This document shows, in pieces, positions 45,301-59,839 of a stretch of 64,000 bases of DNA; position 1 is the first letter of the stretch, and the number at the start of each line of letters is the position of its first letter. The notes beneath the pieces were generated by a model. That model made no database searches. It saw only the letters and a program-made list of their open reading frames with translations, and was not told the origin of the DNA. Origin of the DNA: Hymenolepis diminuta (lineage: Eukaryota; Platyhelminthes; Cestoda; Cyclophyllidea; Hymenolepididae); assembly GCA_900708905.1 (NCBI GenBank), contig CAADRB010000005.1, positions 4,240,387 to 4,304,386 on the forward strand, given 5' to 3'. The translations under genes and the position numbers were made by a program.

Positions 45301-48079
45301 TGTCTACCTTAAACATGACACAGGGTAAGAACTCATGTAAGACATTCTATGCAAGCTTTTGTTAATTTTTCACTACAAGGAAAGCTGCGAAGAAAATGTA
45401 TTTTCTTTATCTTACCATATCCATTTACGTCATTTTAACGCTGTAATTAAGTCACTTGTGTGTTTTTTTCCCATCAATGTGTCTTTCCTGGGAAGTTTAA
45501 TTGAGGGAGTTAGCTTTGCTCGGATAGCTCTAAGGGAAGGTGGAATTAATAAAGTATAAGCGACCTAATGTCAATACTTGTGCTTTGTATTAATAATAGT
45601 AAAGCATTACATCGGGGTAAAACAGTCTATACATTTTACGGTAGTAGCAGGATCAACCGCGGGATCAAGGTGTCAAATTAGTAAATTTTAACATTAGAAC
45701 ATTGGAGAGTAAGCTAGGCTTCGTATGGAAATGTAGATAACTCAGTGGTTTCAGGATTAAAATAAAGCAAGACCTTTAATGGTTTGAGTTCATGATCATT
45801 TCCTCATCTCCCCTCCGCTTCAAACCTTACTTGTCCCATTTTGCTGTTTTGGTTGTTCGGATGTTTTTCTAGGACTATAATTTTCAGAAGTTTTTGGCGA
45901 TCCACGAACATTACATGATTATTCCATAATTTCTGACCAAGATAAATCTTCACAGGATTTTTCGTCCATTTCTTGATGCATTCCGATCTACTAGGAATGC
46001 GCACAATAAGACAGTCAGCAAAGTTACATCAAATGTCATTAAAATCAATGTTCGTGATCGAGGAATTAAAAACGAATTCGCACCTTAGAAGAATCCGTTT
46101 TCTATTAACTTCCTTGAATTAAAAATTGTATCACATTTAAACCACAATCGTCCCAGCTAAAAACTCTCTAATTAGGTGTGTAAATAGAAAATAAAGATGC
46201 GCGGCTATTTTTAAAAGAACTAAACTCCAAACACGGCTAATACTCAATGACCAGATTAAAATCTTTCCAAGTTATTGTATAAGTGGAACCCTGCTCCCGT
46301 TTTTAATCTTGGTTGAAATTGAATTGAGTATTTAAATTTGAATTTACTAGATCAAGAAGTCTACCCGAACCTGCAAAGATCAATTAAAATTATTACTGAC
46401 ATTATCTTCTGAAAGACAGTTCTCTTTTGGCATTTAACTCCTATGTTAATAACATAGGGAAGGCTAAGGAACACGGGGAATAATACCCACTGAATTAAAC
46501 CTCTTTAGAAACTAAATTGCATAAGAAACTTTGATAAGAAACTAGGACATGTATTTCTGGAATCGCCAGAATGAGGTCAAATTCGAATATTTTCATCTGG
46601 AGTTAACTAACTTTTAGAGAGCAATTTCCCAATAAACAAACCAATCAGAAACAAGGAAGAATAGAGTATGACTGTTTTTTGACTAAGAGTTAAAATGAAC
46701 TCGCCAGTCAATCAGCTTGACATCAGTGACCAATTAATTCCTTTTACGCCTTCGTTTAATTGCTTCCTCCCCTGTCATTCGGCCGAAAATAACTACGCGT
46801 GTCCTTGTGACTTCCCTTTCATAAAATAAAAATAACATGGCAGTAGATGGAGCCGGTATCAATTAAGTGAACGTTTAGCCTTGCTAATTTACGCTATTTG
46901 AAATTTTTAAAAGACGTGACAGAGCCTAGACGCTCTCGGTGTTGTTCAGTGGAAATAGTAAATAATATGAACTATTGCGTTGGAGGAAACAAAAATATGT
47001 AGAAAAGAGTGTTTACAATTTTGACATTGATTATTTATCATTCTTTAAAAGAAGCCTGGGAATTCAAGTGATTTTTGTATAGTTATTACGTATTTAAGAT
47101 TAAATCATTTAATGAAATTTTTACAAAGTAATGTGCTCTTGAAAAGTTGCAAAGCTTTCAATCCACCGCCTAAATTCTCACTTCAATCCCTTTTTGAAAG
47201 GAAAGCTTTCGCTTTGATCAAACGACTGCTTTATTTACAGCCAATCAGAAAAACTTTCGTAGTGGTTAATTTTAATATCATTCTTCATTTTCTTCATTTG
47301 AGTGGTTTGGTCGAGTACCGTTTGCTTTGATAAAAGATTAAAAGTAATGAAGTTGAATAATTTTATGTTTATTAGGCCTTAGCGTTTACCTTTCATATTA
47401 TATTATTTCATAATTTACTATTAAAATGAACTCAACGACTGAAAAATGGAGATTTGAAGTCTCAAAAGTAATGTTTATTTGAATAATAAGGTACAAATTT
47501 TTACTAAGCAAACATTTACAGATGATTTTCTTGCAAACTATGTATCCTTTCTCTTTAAATTACTACCTGCCCAAGCGGAAAATGAAAAAATAGCAGCCTT
47601 CTTTAGATGGAAAAGAGATAACAAAAAATGGACATTTTCGGACTAGAAATTTTGTACAAATGAATGTATAATGTTTAAATGAGATACGTTTATTATTAAG
47701 GGTGATCTCTGAAATGCTTAAAATGCTACTTTCACCTACCTCCTCATGTTTATAAGACGATACTGATAAACCAATACGAAATGGCTAATCATTTAATTGG
47801 TCAATAAGCACTGAATATCAAAAGCATGAAACAGAGGGTTCAGATTAAAATATTTGAATTCTTTTGAATATTTGGATAATTCAAAGTGAGTTGTGCTCCT
47901 AATAAGAAAACTGAAAGTTACATGTGTCCAAAACTCAAATGAGGTAAAACTCTTGCCATATTAAGTCCATAATATATCCCACTTTTACCTCCAATTCATT
48001 TTTCATTAGAATTTTATGCTATTTTGCATACTCAGATGCTATATCATAATTAAAACTTATAATTTTTTTGCATTAACAT
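42376..48079. other. intergenic, no gene recognised
   Basis: Contains a 103-codon plus frame at 45001-45312 and several of 60-84 codons, none with recognisable motifs or convincing splice context. Confidence 0.5.
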
Positions 48080-48240
48080 GGATCGTATTGAGGATATCGC
48101 AGTTGGCACATCGGGCGACGTAGGCAAAAGTACCGAGTTCGATGGTCATTGATGCACACTCATTGAACGGAATGACCAACGGAAGTTTTCCATCAAGGCG
48201 AACACATGATGGCCTTCATTTACCCAAGGGTTTGAAATTC
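48080..48240 (+). repeat. tRNA-related SINE-like copy
   Basis: GAGTTCGATGG (B-box-like), then GATGCACACTCATTGAACGG and AATGACCAA, closely match the copy at 59840-60070. The tail is not recognisable. Confidence 0.5.
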
Positions 48241-49429
48241 GAAATAGAAGATGCATAGCGTTCTTGGTCTATTTAGGTGAATTTGGGAATAAAAATGTAA
48301 TGTTTTTGTCAAGGGTAAGTTTCATAGCTGTTCTCCTTTTTAGCTCATCAACTATTGATCTAATCATTTCTTCATAAAGTCAAGTTTGAATGCATCACGT
48401 TAAGATCCATTTGATGATACTGGTGTCTTATTGTGCGCATGTTGTATCCGTTTAATACTTTATACTTTTCTATTGGTCATTCAAGCATTCCAATTTGGTC
48501 GCCGAACAAATGTTTCACTATGAGATTCGTTCCACCTTCAACAGACAATATGTGAGATAATAAAAAGTTCGACTGTCTTTTGGGAATGTTATGGGAATAT
48601 TTCCTGTATTTCTGCTAATATTCAGGAGAAAATTATTTTATATTGAAGATACGCTGTGCGAGAACTGTCCTATGAGAAAAATGTGATAAGCTTTTTACGG
48701 TTGAAGAGAAAAATGAATGAAATGCAATTTAACAACTTTTGCAGCCAATTAAAAATCTAAGGAAGTGATGCTAAAAGGATCGGAGCATTTGGGTACTAGA
48801 GGTGTGGCCAGACTATCGATTATTTGATTTGCTTTCTAAACAGAAAGCGACTAAAGTCTGGCTGATAATTGTATTAATAGAATAAGGATCGCATTTGATC
48901 ATATAATGAGATCATAAAAGGTGGGCAAGAAAATTTTGGATGTTATTTTTCGTCAAACATAAGCAATAAGGCAAATATATATTATCCTCTGGACAGAGAA
49001 GATACATTAAAGCATTTATTTTCGGACGTTTTGCAAAAGACTTGTAAAAAATCCGTGTTTCCCGCTTTCTCTCTATATTTATTAAATAGAAATTCTATGT
49101 AATAATGTGGAAATGATACGAGGATTGAGTGAATTATTTCATTACTGCATTAAGTATAGCTCTGAATTGAAAAAAAATGTTAAAAATGCATTAAGGTGTT
49201 TTTAAAATATTTCCTTCGAGAAGAGATTCCGATTTGTGGGGCAATTTACAGATACGCATTTGCAAGAATTATAAGTGGATGGGCTTGAGGATTTTTCTTG
49301 AAAGGAAAATAAATTTGGAGTTCCATTATTACTATTTTTGAATTTTCATAAGCCTTCTGCTTTAACCATATATTTTGGGTGCTTTTCTATTGTTCTTGTC
49401 CACAGCAACAAGAGAAAAGTTGAAAATTT
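48241..49429. other. intergenic between SINE-like copy and family A copy 4
   Basis: AT-rich; nothing further recognised. Confidence 0.5.
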
Positions 49430-49710
49430 TTAATTGTGGGAATTCGGTTAAGAGGGAGGGAATCAAAAGGGTGTTGAGTACAGCGTCAAGATTTGAAGCG
49501 GTCTTGCTTCAATTGATGCTTGGATTGGAGTTGTATAAATGGATATCTCACGTTCCATAATTCATAGTTCAAGACTCGTCCCCCGGATTACAACAAATTA
49601 TAGTTTTACAATGTTTAGCGCTTTTTGACCATTTTTTAATCAAGAAGAGTTCGTCCTTCTGCTTCATTTTTTATTTTCGTCCAATGGTTGAGAAGGCAAA
49701 ATATCCAAAG
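49430..49710 (+). repeat. dispersed repeat family A, copy 4
   Basis: Begins TTAATTGTGGGAATTCGGTT and carries the GGATTACAACAAATTATAGT, AGCGCTTTTTGACCATTTTT and GTTCGTCCTTCTGCTTCATT blocks in family order. The internal ACTTCATTTGAT block is poorly kept. Confidence 0.55.
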
Positions 49711-51989
49711 CTAAACTTTAATTCACTGCTTAAATCTACTGAAATGTCATCCAATGGGAATGAATTTTCGGACCAATCACAAAAAAGTGAAAGTTTAACA
49801 GTAAGATGTGAAGCCCACCATTATGTTAATTTCATTATTCATCATTTTTATAGTCCACAGAACATCTATCCATGAAAACTTGGATTTATTTGATTCCCCA
49901 TTTGCTTTATCTATTATCATTAACTGCTAATAAATTTTAAAAATTTTATTTCCTTCTTCGCATAATTTTTTTCCCCAGTATTAAACAGCGTATTGATTTT
50001 CTGTATCATCTGAATTTTGACTTTTTTCCGCACGGAATAACTTTTCATCTCACCGATTTCAAGGTTGTCGCCTCCCCTTCTACTCTTTCCTAAGTAAATA
50101 TCATTTTATTGATTCTGTGGCTTTTCGGTATCTGTGGTATCTGTGAGCATTGAATTACAATCTTCGCGAATCAAATTTCATTATACCCAAAACTCAAGCT
50201 TATTCTCTTCATTGTTAAAATCGTTTTTATTATAAATGATATTTGCTGTGGCTGTAATCCGCGTTTAGTTTGTTTTACGTACACTTTTCTGGTAGTTATG
50301 AAGCTAGTGCGACTTGCTACTAGCCCCTTTTCCTCTAACTGTATAAACTGATTTCACACTAAAGTATTTCAAAGAGGAATTTTTTCCCACTTGACATTTT
50401 ATTCATTTTCTATTCATTGGATGTACTTATTTCAGCTTTTTGGACCTGCTTTCAATTTCCATTTCATCCAAATCCATATTAAGAATAGCAGTCACTATGG
50501 AGATAAAAGGAAAGGTATTTTCCAGTTTTGATGTGCACCGACTGGCAAAAACTACTTTAAAAAATACTCAGAGATCATTGAGTTATCGATACTGTTTAAA
50601 TTTCTTATTTCACTTAATCAAAAAGTGGCATCGTAACTGCGATTTAAACAAAGAGGTATAAATTTTTCAATGTGTCATTTATTGATGGAAGAGGAGGGTG
50701 ATATGTTGTCACATTACAGCCAAACTCTGATTTTACCTAAACTTGAAGCATTGGGTGGTGACACCATTCCTCGTTTTACAGTTACAGATTGAGATGTTTA
50801 ACTACTGAAAACCATCTTAACAGTCATTTTCTTAACTTTCCATCTACATATATTCCCTTCATGAACAAATAATTGATAAGTTCACATTCCATTAACGCTA
50901 TGTAATATCGACGTTTACCACAAGTACTCTTCTGCTTAGAATTAATCGGAAATTGTGAATATTACTTTGATATCTTTTAACATCGATTTCATGATAGAAA
51001 CTTCAAATTTCTACTGCGCTCTTTTGTCTCTGTTCAATAAGCATTTCAAAGCAAATATTATAGAAAGGCTTCAATGTTTATACCTCTAAGTTCGTCGGTT
51101 AACAGTCGCTTAGAACTTGAGCCGTTAAAAGCGTATTTCGCAAGTATTTATAAGAAATCTAATGGGAATATTTTAATGTTTTTCGGACCTGGTTTTCAAA
51201 AGAACCGTAGGAGAAATAAATTCAAAATGCCAATTACCGAAGAAAAACTTACGGCTGATACAAAAACCTTTGCCATCGTTATTGACAACTAATTAATTAG
51301 TTTTTGGCAAAAGGGCAGTATATAAATATAAACTCACTAATAAATGTGAGGATTATTTGTTGATCCTCCCTATTACATATGATGATATAATGGCATCTTC
51401 CAACAGCCAAGTTAACGCAAAGTATAATTAGTAGTTTAGTTGGTCACTCTAATCTCTAGATATCTGCCGAAGTCTCGATTTCACAATCTCGACCTGTTAT
51501 GCTTTAGTATTATCATCAGTGCATGCTGATAAACAATGCTTTACTGTATATTGCAGTAATTCCATACCCAAATCTTTGTTGTATACCAGAGGCACATCTG
51601 GTCATTGGAGTACCAGATCTAATCAATAAACCGCCGTTCATGAATGAAAATTGTATCGAAGTATTCAGGGAAAACTCTAACTCAAAAATAAACATTGAAT
51701 GCAAATTTTCTCTATTAAGTATTCAACCCTCTTTTATACACTGACAACCGGCACTACTAAATATATAAGTCTAAATGCAAAAATATTATGAAAAATCAAT
51801 TAGGCAGTCTTTACAAAGGTTTTTAAAAGTGCTAATGGTGATGGAATGATCTCACGGAGGCAGAATGAATTGTTTTTTTCTAAATCTGTCAAACTTAGGG
51901 AGATTTTCGAGTAGCTTTAAAAAGATAACCTCAACTGGATCAACTAAGGTTGATAATTAGAGTTCACCCAGAGTGAACTCTGCACTGTG
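49711..51989. other. intergenic, no gene recognised
   Basis: Short frames of 62-73 codons overlap on both strands at 51516-51744. They carry no family motif I can name and are treated as chance frames. Confidence 0.5.
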
Positions 51990-52250
51990 ACATCTGCTAT
52001 GTTAAAATCGTGCAAGAAGAAGTGAATTAAAATGTCACAACCGACCATCATAGTAAAACTACCGGTCAAAAAGACCTGGAGGTTATGGAGAATAATTTGA
52101 AAAGCAATTCAGGGAAAGGTGTATGAATTTTGAATTCTGGAATACCCATTAAATGAATATTCAAAAGCACGAATCCGAAAATCAAATATTGTAATTATTT
52201 TTTCGTCTTCTTTCTGATCCCTATCCCCTTATCTCCTGTTAAATGCTCTT
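51990..52250 (-). repeat. dispersed repeat family A, copy 5 (inverted)
   Basis: On the minus strand, TTTTCGGATTCGTG, CAGAATTCAAAATTCATACA, GGTCTTTTTGACCGGTAGTT, GATGGTCGGTTGTGAC and the end block around TTTTAACATAGCAGATG follow the order of the plus-strand copies. Confidence 0.5.
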
Positions 52251-54414
52251 ACCCGATTTCAAGTGCTTCTCTGCAATGAAAAATTGCCAGTTCTTTTCGG
52301 CATCATTGTGTGTTAAAATAACAAACAGCTAATTGCTTGGAGAATGAAATATTCACATTCCGTATGAATTTTTTACCCCTTTGAAAATTTTCCCAATATA
52401 CTTACCATATTATTGGAGTAAAGGGTTCAAAATGTCAAAATTGTTATTAGTTTCCGCTACAGACTTAGTAATTAATTCAATAAACCACATGATCCTACCT
52501 TATTTGATAAATCAAATAGCGAATAATATAAGTTTTAAAAATAGTAAGCATTACATGAACATTATCGTCAATTTATTGCAGCAATTCATTTAAAATTAAT
52601 AACAACCATTCAATTATTTCAGAACAATTACGGCTTGCCTATCTTAGCGAAGAAAAAAAGATATCTTTTCACCTTTAGGCTTTCTGCCACATCAAATCGC
52701 ATGTATCTTTTGCCTCGGCATGGTCGCAAACTCCACCTATAAATTTGTTGCCAAAAAGCCAATTGATAAATTATTAAAGTTAATTAATAAAGAAAAATAC
52801 CACTTATGCCGGTAATAAATTAACTTTTATGAATTTCCTAATAGACTGTATATTGCATAAAAGGTGATTGTTGAGTTAATGGAATGTACACAAACACATA
52901 ATTTCTTTAAACCTAAGCCATCATACCGAATGTGTACAGTACTAGAAGATGTGATGACGTTTGGATGGAAACTTTTATTTGTTGCATTCTTGCGTGTATT
53001 ATCGACGTTTTTATATCTCAGACAGTATAAGACTGTGATCAATACAAACTTTTTATGATTCCGCCTAGTAGACTCTGATAGAATGCCGGAAATCATATTC
53101 TAGAGTAGCAGAGTATATGTTTGTCTCCGGATGAGCAATTCCCGCAGATGGACTCTAATTCGCTTGCCGTTCATATCACTATGCGAGCAAAAATTGCTTC
53201 TGACAGCTTGACAATCAGTCTGGACAAAAATTCTCATCGGTTTGACTGTAGATGCAGCTTCAAAAGTCAACCATTTGATGAAAGTTAATATTTTTATCAA
53301 TAAAATGCCTCAAAGTGACTATAAAAACTTTCCCTCCCTTTCCGAGTCCAATTATTCGTTGTCCACGGCAATCTCAGTGTAGTCCAAGTTTACAAAAGAC
53401 TTCAAAGAAATTACTTGAAAGTTTCTTGAGTTTGGCATCTATTAGTGATGGACTTCACACTTTTGAGGTGTCCTGACAATTTTGTCCTCACCGAAACTTG
53501 ATTTAGAATACCGATCTAAATGTATGCTGTTTTAACATGCTCTGCTTACTTACTATTCGAATCGGATATTTTCACAGGGGCAGAAAAACTTTATTTTAGT
53601 TTTAGTACCCGTTTGGTGTCATTTCATTTTCTGTAATAGATCAATCTTCTTTTATTTCCATCAAACCACCCAGTTGTTAATGCAGACTCAGAAACATCAA
53701 TCTTTCTTAGTTATTTCCGCCACTTCCATTTGAGAAATTAGTATTTCTCCAATTGTTTAAACTTTAACATACGAAAATATGATTTAAACAAAGAAACAAA
53801 CAAACCGCCATTACATATATATTTATTTATGATGGTAAGAAATATTGCCTGTTTGCCATATCATTATCAGTTTTACCAGAGATAAAGATAAATGTCTTCC
53901 AATTTAAATTTGAGTAAAACTTAATAGATTTCAATAATTTTTGTTTGACAAATGAACTAATGATTTATAATCGACAGTAAGAAACCTGTTGAACGGTTTT
54001 TCACATAAACAATAATTCTTAGATTGACCGCTAAGTTTAATTGGGAATGTTAAGTGGAAAATTACGGTGAATAGAGATATTGGATAATCGAAGACCATTA
54101 TAAGTACATATTTGTGTATTTACACTTTTCATAAAAGGTGTGAATTTCCATCTGGCAGCGCTTGTGAGATTGAGTTTTCCCACTTTGCAGTTAGTAGTCA
54201 GAATTAGTTAAAGAATTTTTTTTCTACTGTAGGACTACGGGAAAACTAAACTTTACCTCAAGGTCACTGGTGAATGTCATTTTCTTTCAACTTGAGTTCT
54301 ATCGTTTGCACAAGTGTTACATAACTAGGAATAAATTCACTATCCATTCTCGTTTGAGTAACTTGCTTTTAACCAACCGTTTCAATAATTGCATAGGAAC
54401 GAATCACTATCCAC
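52251..54414. other. intergenic, no gene recognised
   Basis: AT-rich; overlapping short frames at 52827-53300 have no recognisable motif. Confidence 0.5.
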
Positions 54415-54720
54415 GGTTTGCAACGTCGGCTAGACTTTAACCACGTGTGTATGACCAAGCGGGCTAGTTTGGCAAGCACCCACAACAGAACACGCTCACG
54501 CGTTACCAGACACATCTCATTGGTTGGCGGATTTTACTACTCCGCGCGACATTCAATGTACATTTTAGTTTACCCTGGGAAGTTTTCACTCTGTGTAAGT
54601 CTAAAGATAGCGCGTGGAGGAGAAAAAGAAATGCGTAGCGTAGCCTAGAGAGATTGGAGAATGAGGGTGAGAGGGCAAGAGAAAGCAAGGAAGAGTGATT
54701 AGACTGTCACGTTGGCATGC
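54415..54720 (+). promoter_or_regulatory. candidate promoter / noncoding first exon
   Basis: A CpG-rich patch in AT-rich surroundings with an E-box CACGTG (54442-54447), an inverted CCAAT box ATTGG (54519-54523) next to an E2F-like TTGGCGG (54524-54530), and a consensus 5' splice site GTAAGT at 54595-54600. A purine-rich stretch follows. This fits a transcription start with a short noncoding exon on the plus strand. No downstream coding exon was recognised before 64000, so the assignment is tentative; a minus-strand reading is also possible. Confidence 0.3.
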
Positions 54721-55849
54721 TACCATTTGCTGTTAACTCCTTATTTCCCTTTTAGATTATGTATAAACTACACACCAAGATCATTTACACTGCGGCCATG
54801 TATAGGTGCAGCCAGATAAATGAATTCAAAGATATTTTCCAATTATCCAAGCTTCATTCTGCTATAAGTGCATCACGTTAAAGAGTAAGTTTGGATATGC
54901 ATTCGAGATTGCGGTAGCTTTAACATTGTGTTGATATATTGTCATAGCATTCCATTTTCTTGATTTTGAAGACTGTTGGTCCCTTTAGTCGCAAATTTCA
55001 CTTATTCATGTCCTTGTTGGGATCATTCATTCGAAGAAATGATGAAATGTTGAAGGTTAGATTAAAGTTTGCGGTTCTTCATCCTAACTCCCCATCTATT
55101 CTCAAATTTGTTGTAATTAAATCTTAACTTAGAAGAGAAGTATCCTCTTGGATTCATCTTTTTCACTTGATACAATTTTTCATTGTATTTTTAAAATTAT
55201 TTTTGTTATTTAATATTTTTTTCTCCTTTCTTGATGCTATCGAAGTGTATTTGTTATTATAATTATTGAATACGTCCAAATCTATTGTATTAATTTTATA
55301 AGTGATCGTTTATAAATGAAGGAACCAACTTTGATGAAATGCCAAATAATTTCTTAAAATTTCTGCGAAATCACTCTCCTTCATATAAACCATTTTAAAA
55401 TATTTTGTTGAAAAAACTCCTCAGTATATTTCTTATTAATGTCAAACTTACCAGTGATTTCAGCCCCATGATGAGAGTAAGTTGAAAAACTCTGACTTGT
55501 GAAAAGTATGCGTGTGATAGCAAGTATATCAAACAAAATAAATTTTGATCAAGTATAACAAAAGTCATGCCTTGATATGAATGTCGCACTCTCACCCCAA
55601 AAATCATCTATTAATACCCAGTCGATAGGGGAGATTGAACTGCAATTATAAATGAAGATGCTGCAAATCAGATTCGTCCAATTAAAAGATGCCGAATTTT
55701 AAGAGCCCTAATCAAATTTACTAAATTTTCGATCATCGTGGTATTGAGCGCAAAATAAATAAAAGTTCCAGGGCATTTAAGGGGAGACGCATTTAATAAC
55801 AAAAATTGCGGAATAAGGATTGATGAGGAATTCTCATTTCATCATCCCT
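54721..55849. other. intergenic downstream of the CpG patch
   Basis: AT-rich. If the CpG patch is a first exon this would be intron; no acceptor with coding sequence was recognised. Confidence 0.45.
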
Positions 55850-55990
55850 CTCTTTGGTCATCTGTTCGGCATGTCATAATGTTCACTTGCTGTACATCGA
55901 TGAGTCTCGAACCCCTAAACTTAGACTCGGTGTACAAATCTGCTTAAACTCCAAAACACACAACCGAAGTACAGTCTTTCAATCTAGGTC
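55850..55990 (-). repeat. tRNA-related SINE-like copy
   Basis: The minus strand carries GGGGTTCGAGACTC (B box) followed by CATCGATGTACAGCAAGTGA and then ATTATGACATGCC, in the order found in the other copies. Confidence 0.45.
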
Positions 55991-56819
55991 ATATATCTAA
56001 GGTATTTCATAAACACGACGAAATTTGTGTTAGAGAATGCGCGATACAAGTAAATTACAAATATGCCAGAGGTACTTTTGAATAAAAGACAAAGAAAAAC
56101 GTGATTAAAAACACATTGGGTGTGCACATGAAGTACATATCAACAGACACACCAGAAGCTCCATTACTTCTCTCACGTTTTGAAGTGACACAGTTAAAGA
56201 GGCGTGACGCGCCGTAAATGACTATGGCAGGACGTACGCATATCATGTCGCCTTTGATCATTTAATCACGCTGTGCCATGAAATTCTTTGATAGTAATGA
56301 ATTAATTTCCAATAAACTCACAAAAGGTAAAAATTTAATGTTAAAACTTAAAATTATTTATAAAAAAAATTTACAGTAACAAATTTTCCATTATGTTTTA
56401 CTTATTATTTGTAAATATATTAATTATATTAATTGGTCTGATTATTATTAATAACAACTTCTTCGATGGTACAGTTAAGGGCGCCAAATTTTAATTTCAC
56501 ATGGTACTTTCGTTATTGATAAATAATCCCTAATTAAATCAGTAAGAATATGAATAAAAATTAAATTCGCTGTATAAATATTTGAAAATTTTCCCCTTTC
56601 TTGAAAAATCGACAGGCGTATATGTATATACATAAATAAGAGGGTTGGGATAGCTGAAGCTTGATCTTAAAGATTAAAACATCTATATAGATATTTTAAT
56701 TCATAAAATTTTCTCCCTGACCCTAGGGTGAGGCGAAGAATGAAAATTTGAACATAAATTAAAAAGCTTACAATATACTGCATCTCCCAATATTCATGTT
56801 GAGCATAAAATAGCCTTCA

Positions 56820-56935
56820 ATAGACTCTTTCCAAATCTTTCCTCCGGCCGCTCCTCTACCGGTCATTGAGTCTTGAACACATGACCTCTAGTTTGGACGA
56901 TTCCCAAATAATCATTGCATCAATAGCGGAAACTG
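56820..56935 (-). repeat. tRNA-related SINE-like fragment
   Basis: The minus strand has AGAGGTCATGTGTTCAAGAC then TCAATGACCGG, resembling the head/body junction of the SINE family. No A box is left. Confidence 0.35.
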
Positions 56936-59839
56936 CTGTTATTCAAAGAGGTAAAAGGCATGCTAGACCACTTGAGAGATTCAGGTCTTATCATGTAATG
57001 AGGTCTTTTATATGCCTGTGAAGTTCTCTGTTTATTCACCACATTAGCCTCTTTGTAACATTTTGTTATACGCGCAACTGACATAGTCTGACGCAGTGAA
57101 ACCATGTAGATTACGCACCACTTTATACCACTGGAAGACCCAACTGTCTTCCTGACAATCTTAATTTTGAGCTTCATTTGTCAAAATTTTTAATTATGTG
57201 TACCTCAAATCGCTAGACGCATTTTAAGGGGGTCTGAAATCACATATACGGAAATACGGAAGAAAGTTCTCTAAATTTACCCACCAGATAGCGCTATTGT
57301 TCGAAATTCTGTAATGTCTCGATCATGCAGTGATTTTTACCGTATGAGATTAAAGCTTTGACCGTTGAAAACTTTCAAGACGATCCTTTAAATTCAAAAC
57401 AATGATCTGCCAAATTTCATTTAATTATCACTAAAGTTAATATCATTATTTCACTTGAACTTCGAATAGAAATCGTCATTCGATTTGTGATTTTCCAAAA
57501 GATGATAGAGCTTCAAACCTTATTGATTTCGTTCAGAAAATTAGATGGATGAGCCACATCATTTAATGCTCAATTGATTATAATGGAACTTTAAGTTAAA
57601 GCTAGAAGAGAGTTTATCCTTTTAAATAATCCAGTTACCATATCTCAAGTAAGATGAATGTAAGCAGTAATAATCGTATAGAACATTTGGAAAATTCTTT
57701 GGCATTCAGTAGGCAGAGAAAAGACGCTGTGTTGCTTCTGCGATAGGCATCTGAGATAACTCTGTTGAACAGCATTAATTATGACTATAAGTTACTCAGG
57801 GAAGGAATTATTTAAATTATCGTGACGGATAAAACTGACCCCTGGAAAGATAACCAGATGGAAAAAATATTGCCAAATATAATGATATCCACTTACTATC
57901 AGGATAAGTGTTGGAAGAAACATAAATTCAATGGAAACTTGAATAAAATAAAGACTTTCTTAGCCTTAATCAATAAACATTCAAATTTGCAATGAAAAGT
58001 GGAGAAATTTTGTATATTGAGTTCAAGGTCTTTATTGATCAAGAAATATTTAGCAAACCTACCTTGATGAAAAAAAGTGCTCTCCTCTTCCCCATTCATT
58101 TGTGTTTATAAGAAATGGTTGGAGAAATGCGTCATTTGAAATGCCACATTTGATCAGAGGGAAGAATAGGACAAGGCCTTAGAAAATACATAGAGCCCTT
58201 ATTGCCTCTCTCTTACTTTAAAATACCTAAGGGCGTTTCATTTAATTGCGGTTTAATTGTGAAAGCGATTTGGTGATAATTGCACTGGATGTCAGTTATC
58301 GAGAACAAAGGATTGCATTTATATGTTTTTTTATATTCACATACTTTTAAAGATCAATTTTCTGTACATCAGGTTAAAAATAGATGTCAGCTATCTGGTT
58401 AGTTAAAGGCCAAGATTTCCAGCTGGTACAGATGGAGCATTTTTTCCTGAAAAATTTGTGAAAAGTTAGGATAACGTAAATATCTGTACACTCTTCAGTT
58501 TACATGTTCCTTTTGTAAACATTAATGACTATTGACGAAACAGAACGATATCCTTAATAATTAATTAAAATTAATAGATCAGGAAGTAAGTAATCAGATT
58601 ACGTCCTATTTGATTGAAATGTCCTATCAAAAATGCGATGCGGACAGGAGGATACTCAGCCTTCAATACAGTTTTGAGGCAGTTAGATAATAGTTGTACT
58701 GTATATGTTTGACTTCAAAATCGATGGTTTTCACTCCTTTGCATTCTCCCTCTTTCACATTTCAATTAGTTATGATCGCGGAAGAGAGCGAACACATTTT
58801 AAGTTTGGGTTGCGGCGCCACTTCAATTCTTAGACCAACAAAGCTGTCTGAATAATACTGTTCATGATATCTTTTAATATAATGATTTTTACTTCCGAAT
58901 ACTCCCCTAAACACACGGTTTGAACTTAAATTTGTAGTGCTCTATTGCTACAATCTTCTTATAAATTCATTATTTCAAATATCAAGAGTACAGTAAAGTT
59001 CCTCCAGTTCGCAATGGTCTGTACTTACATATTGTACCACTGAGAAAGTAACGACGCTTGCACTGGTTAACATAAGGTCAAAAGTAATACGTCTGAAGAA
59101 CTTCTAAAGTGATCTCCTCTTTCATCCTCAGACGAGTACTTAGAACACTTTTCGTAAATTACTACTTGGATTTAAAACTGCAGTTTATCAAATATAAGTT
59201 TTAACAATTCAACGATAAATAGTGGAGCATTCTAAGTTATACTAACGATAATGAAAATTTATTTACCTTAACGTTCTCAAATAAATAAAGAAAATTTATA
59301 GGTGAATATCACTTCATCTATTGTAAATATTTAAAATCAGACTTATGTACCAGGTTTATTCATCATGCACTGTAGATTCAAATCACATTGAAGTGTTCCG
59401 TAGCAGAAACTGTGCTATGTAAAGCGTCAAACGAATATAAAAATCCATATATATTTATTTAATTCAGTAAAATCTAACGGATAGATCTATTGTGAGTAAA
59501 TTAATAATTAAAAAATTAGAGGAGATAGGTGTTTCTAGAAGGTTTCATGATAAGTGACTCAATTTGGTCAACCATTCATTCGGTTCTCATTGCTGTAAAC
59601 GTTAGCTACCCACTAATCTTTGAACATAGATACTCCAGTTAGGGATCAAAGTGTCAGATATATATGCTTGGACCCTGAGATATCTGGAATTGCAGTAAAA
59701 TCACATTCTTGTAAAAAATAAACAAATTATTAATTCCTAGACTTTTTTCGTAGTCTTCCCTCCTGATTTTTCAACAGTCTCGATATTCCCAGCGTTTACA
59801 TGCATCCCCAAGATCATAAAACGTATTTGTTTTGGAAAA
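56936..59839. other. intergenic, no gene recognised
   Basis: AT-rich with frames of at most 85 codons and no motif. Nothing further seen. Confidence 0.5.

Noticed and set aside
45001..45312. 103-codon plus-strand open frame
   Set aside because: No family motif, no convincing start or splice context, and length within chance for 64 kb of six-frame reading.
51516..51744. Overlapping frames with a conserved-looking look (NGGLLIRSGTPMTRC on the minus strand)
   Set aside because: Considered as a transposon protein fragment, but no second block of any family is nearby and the opposite strand is equally open.
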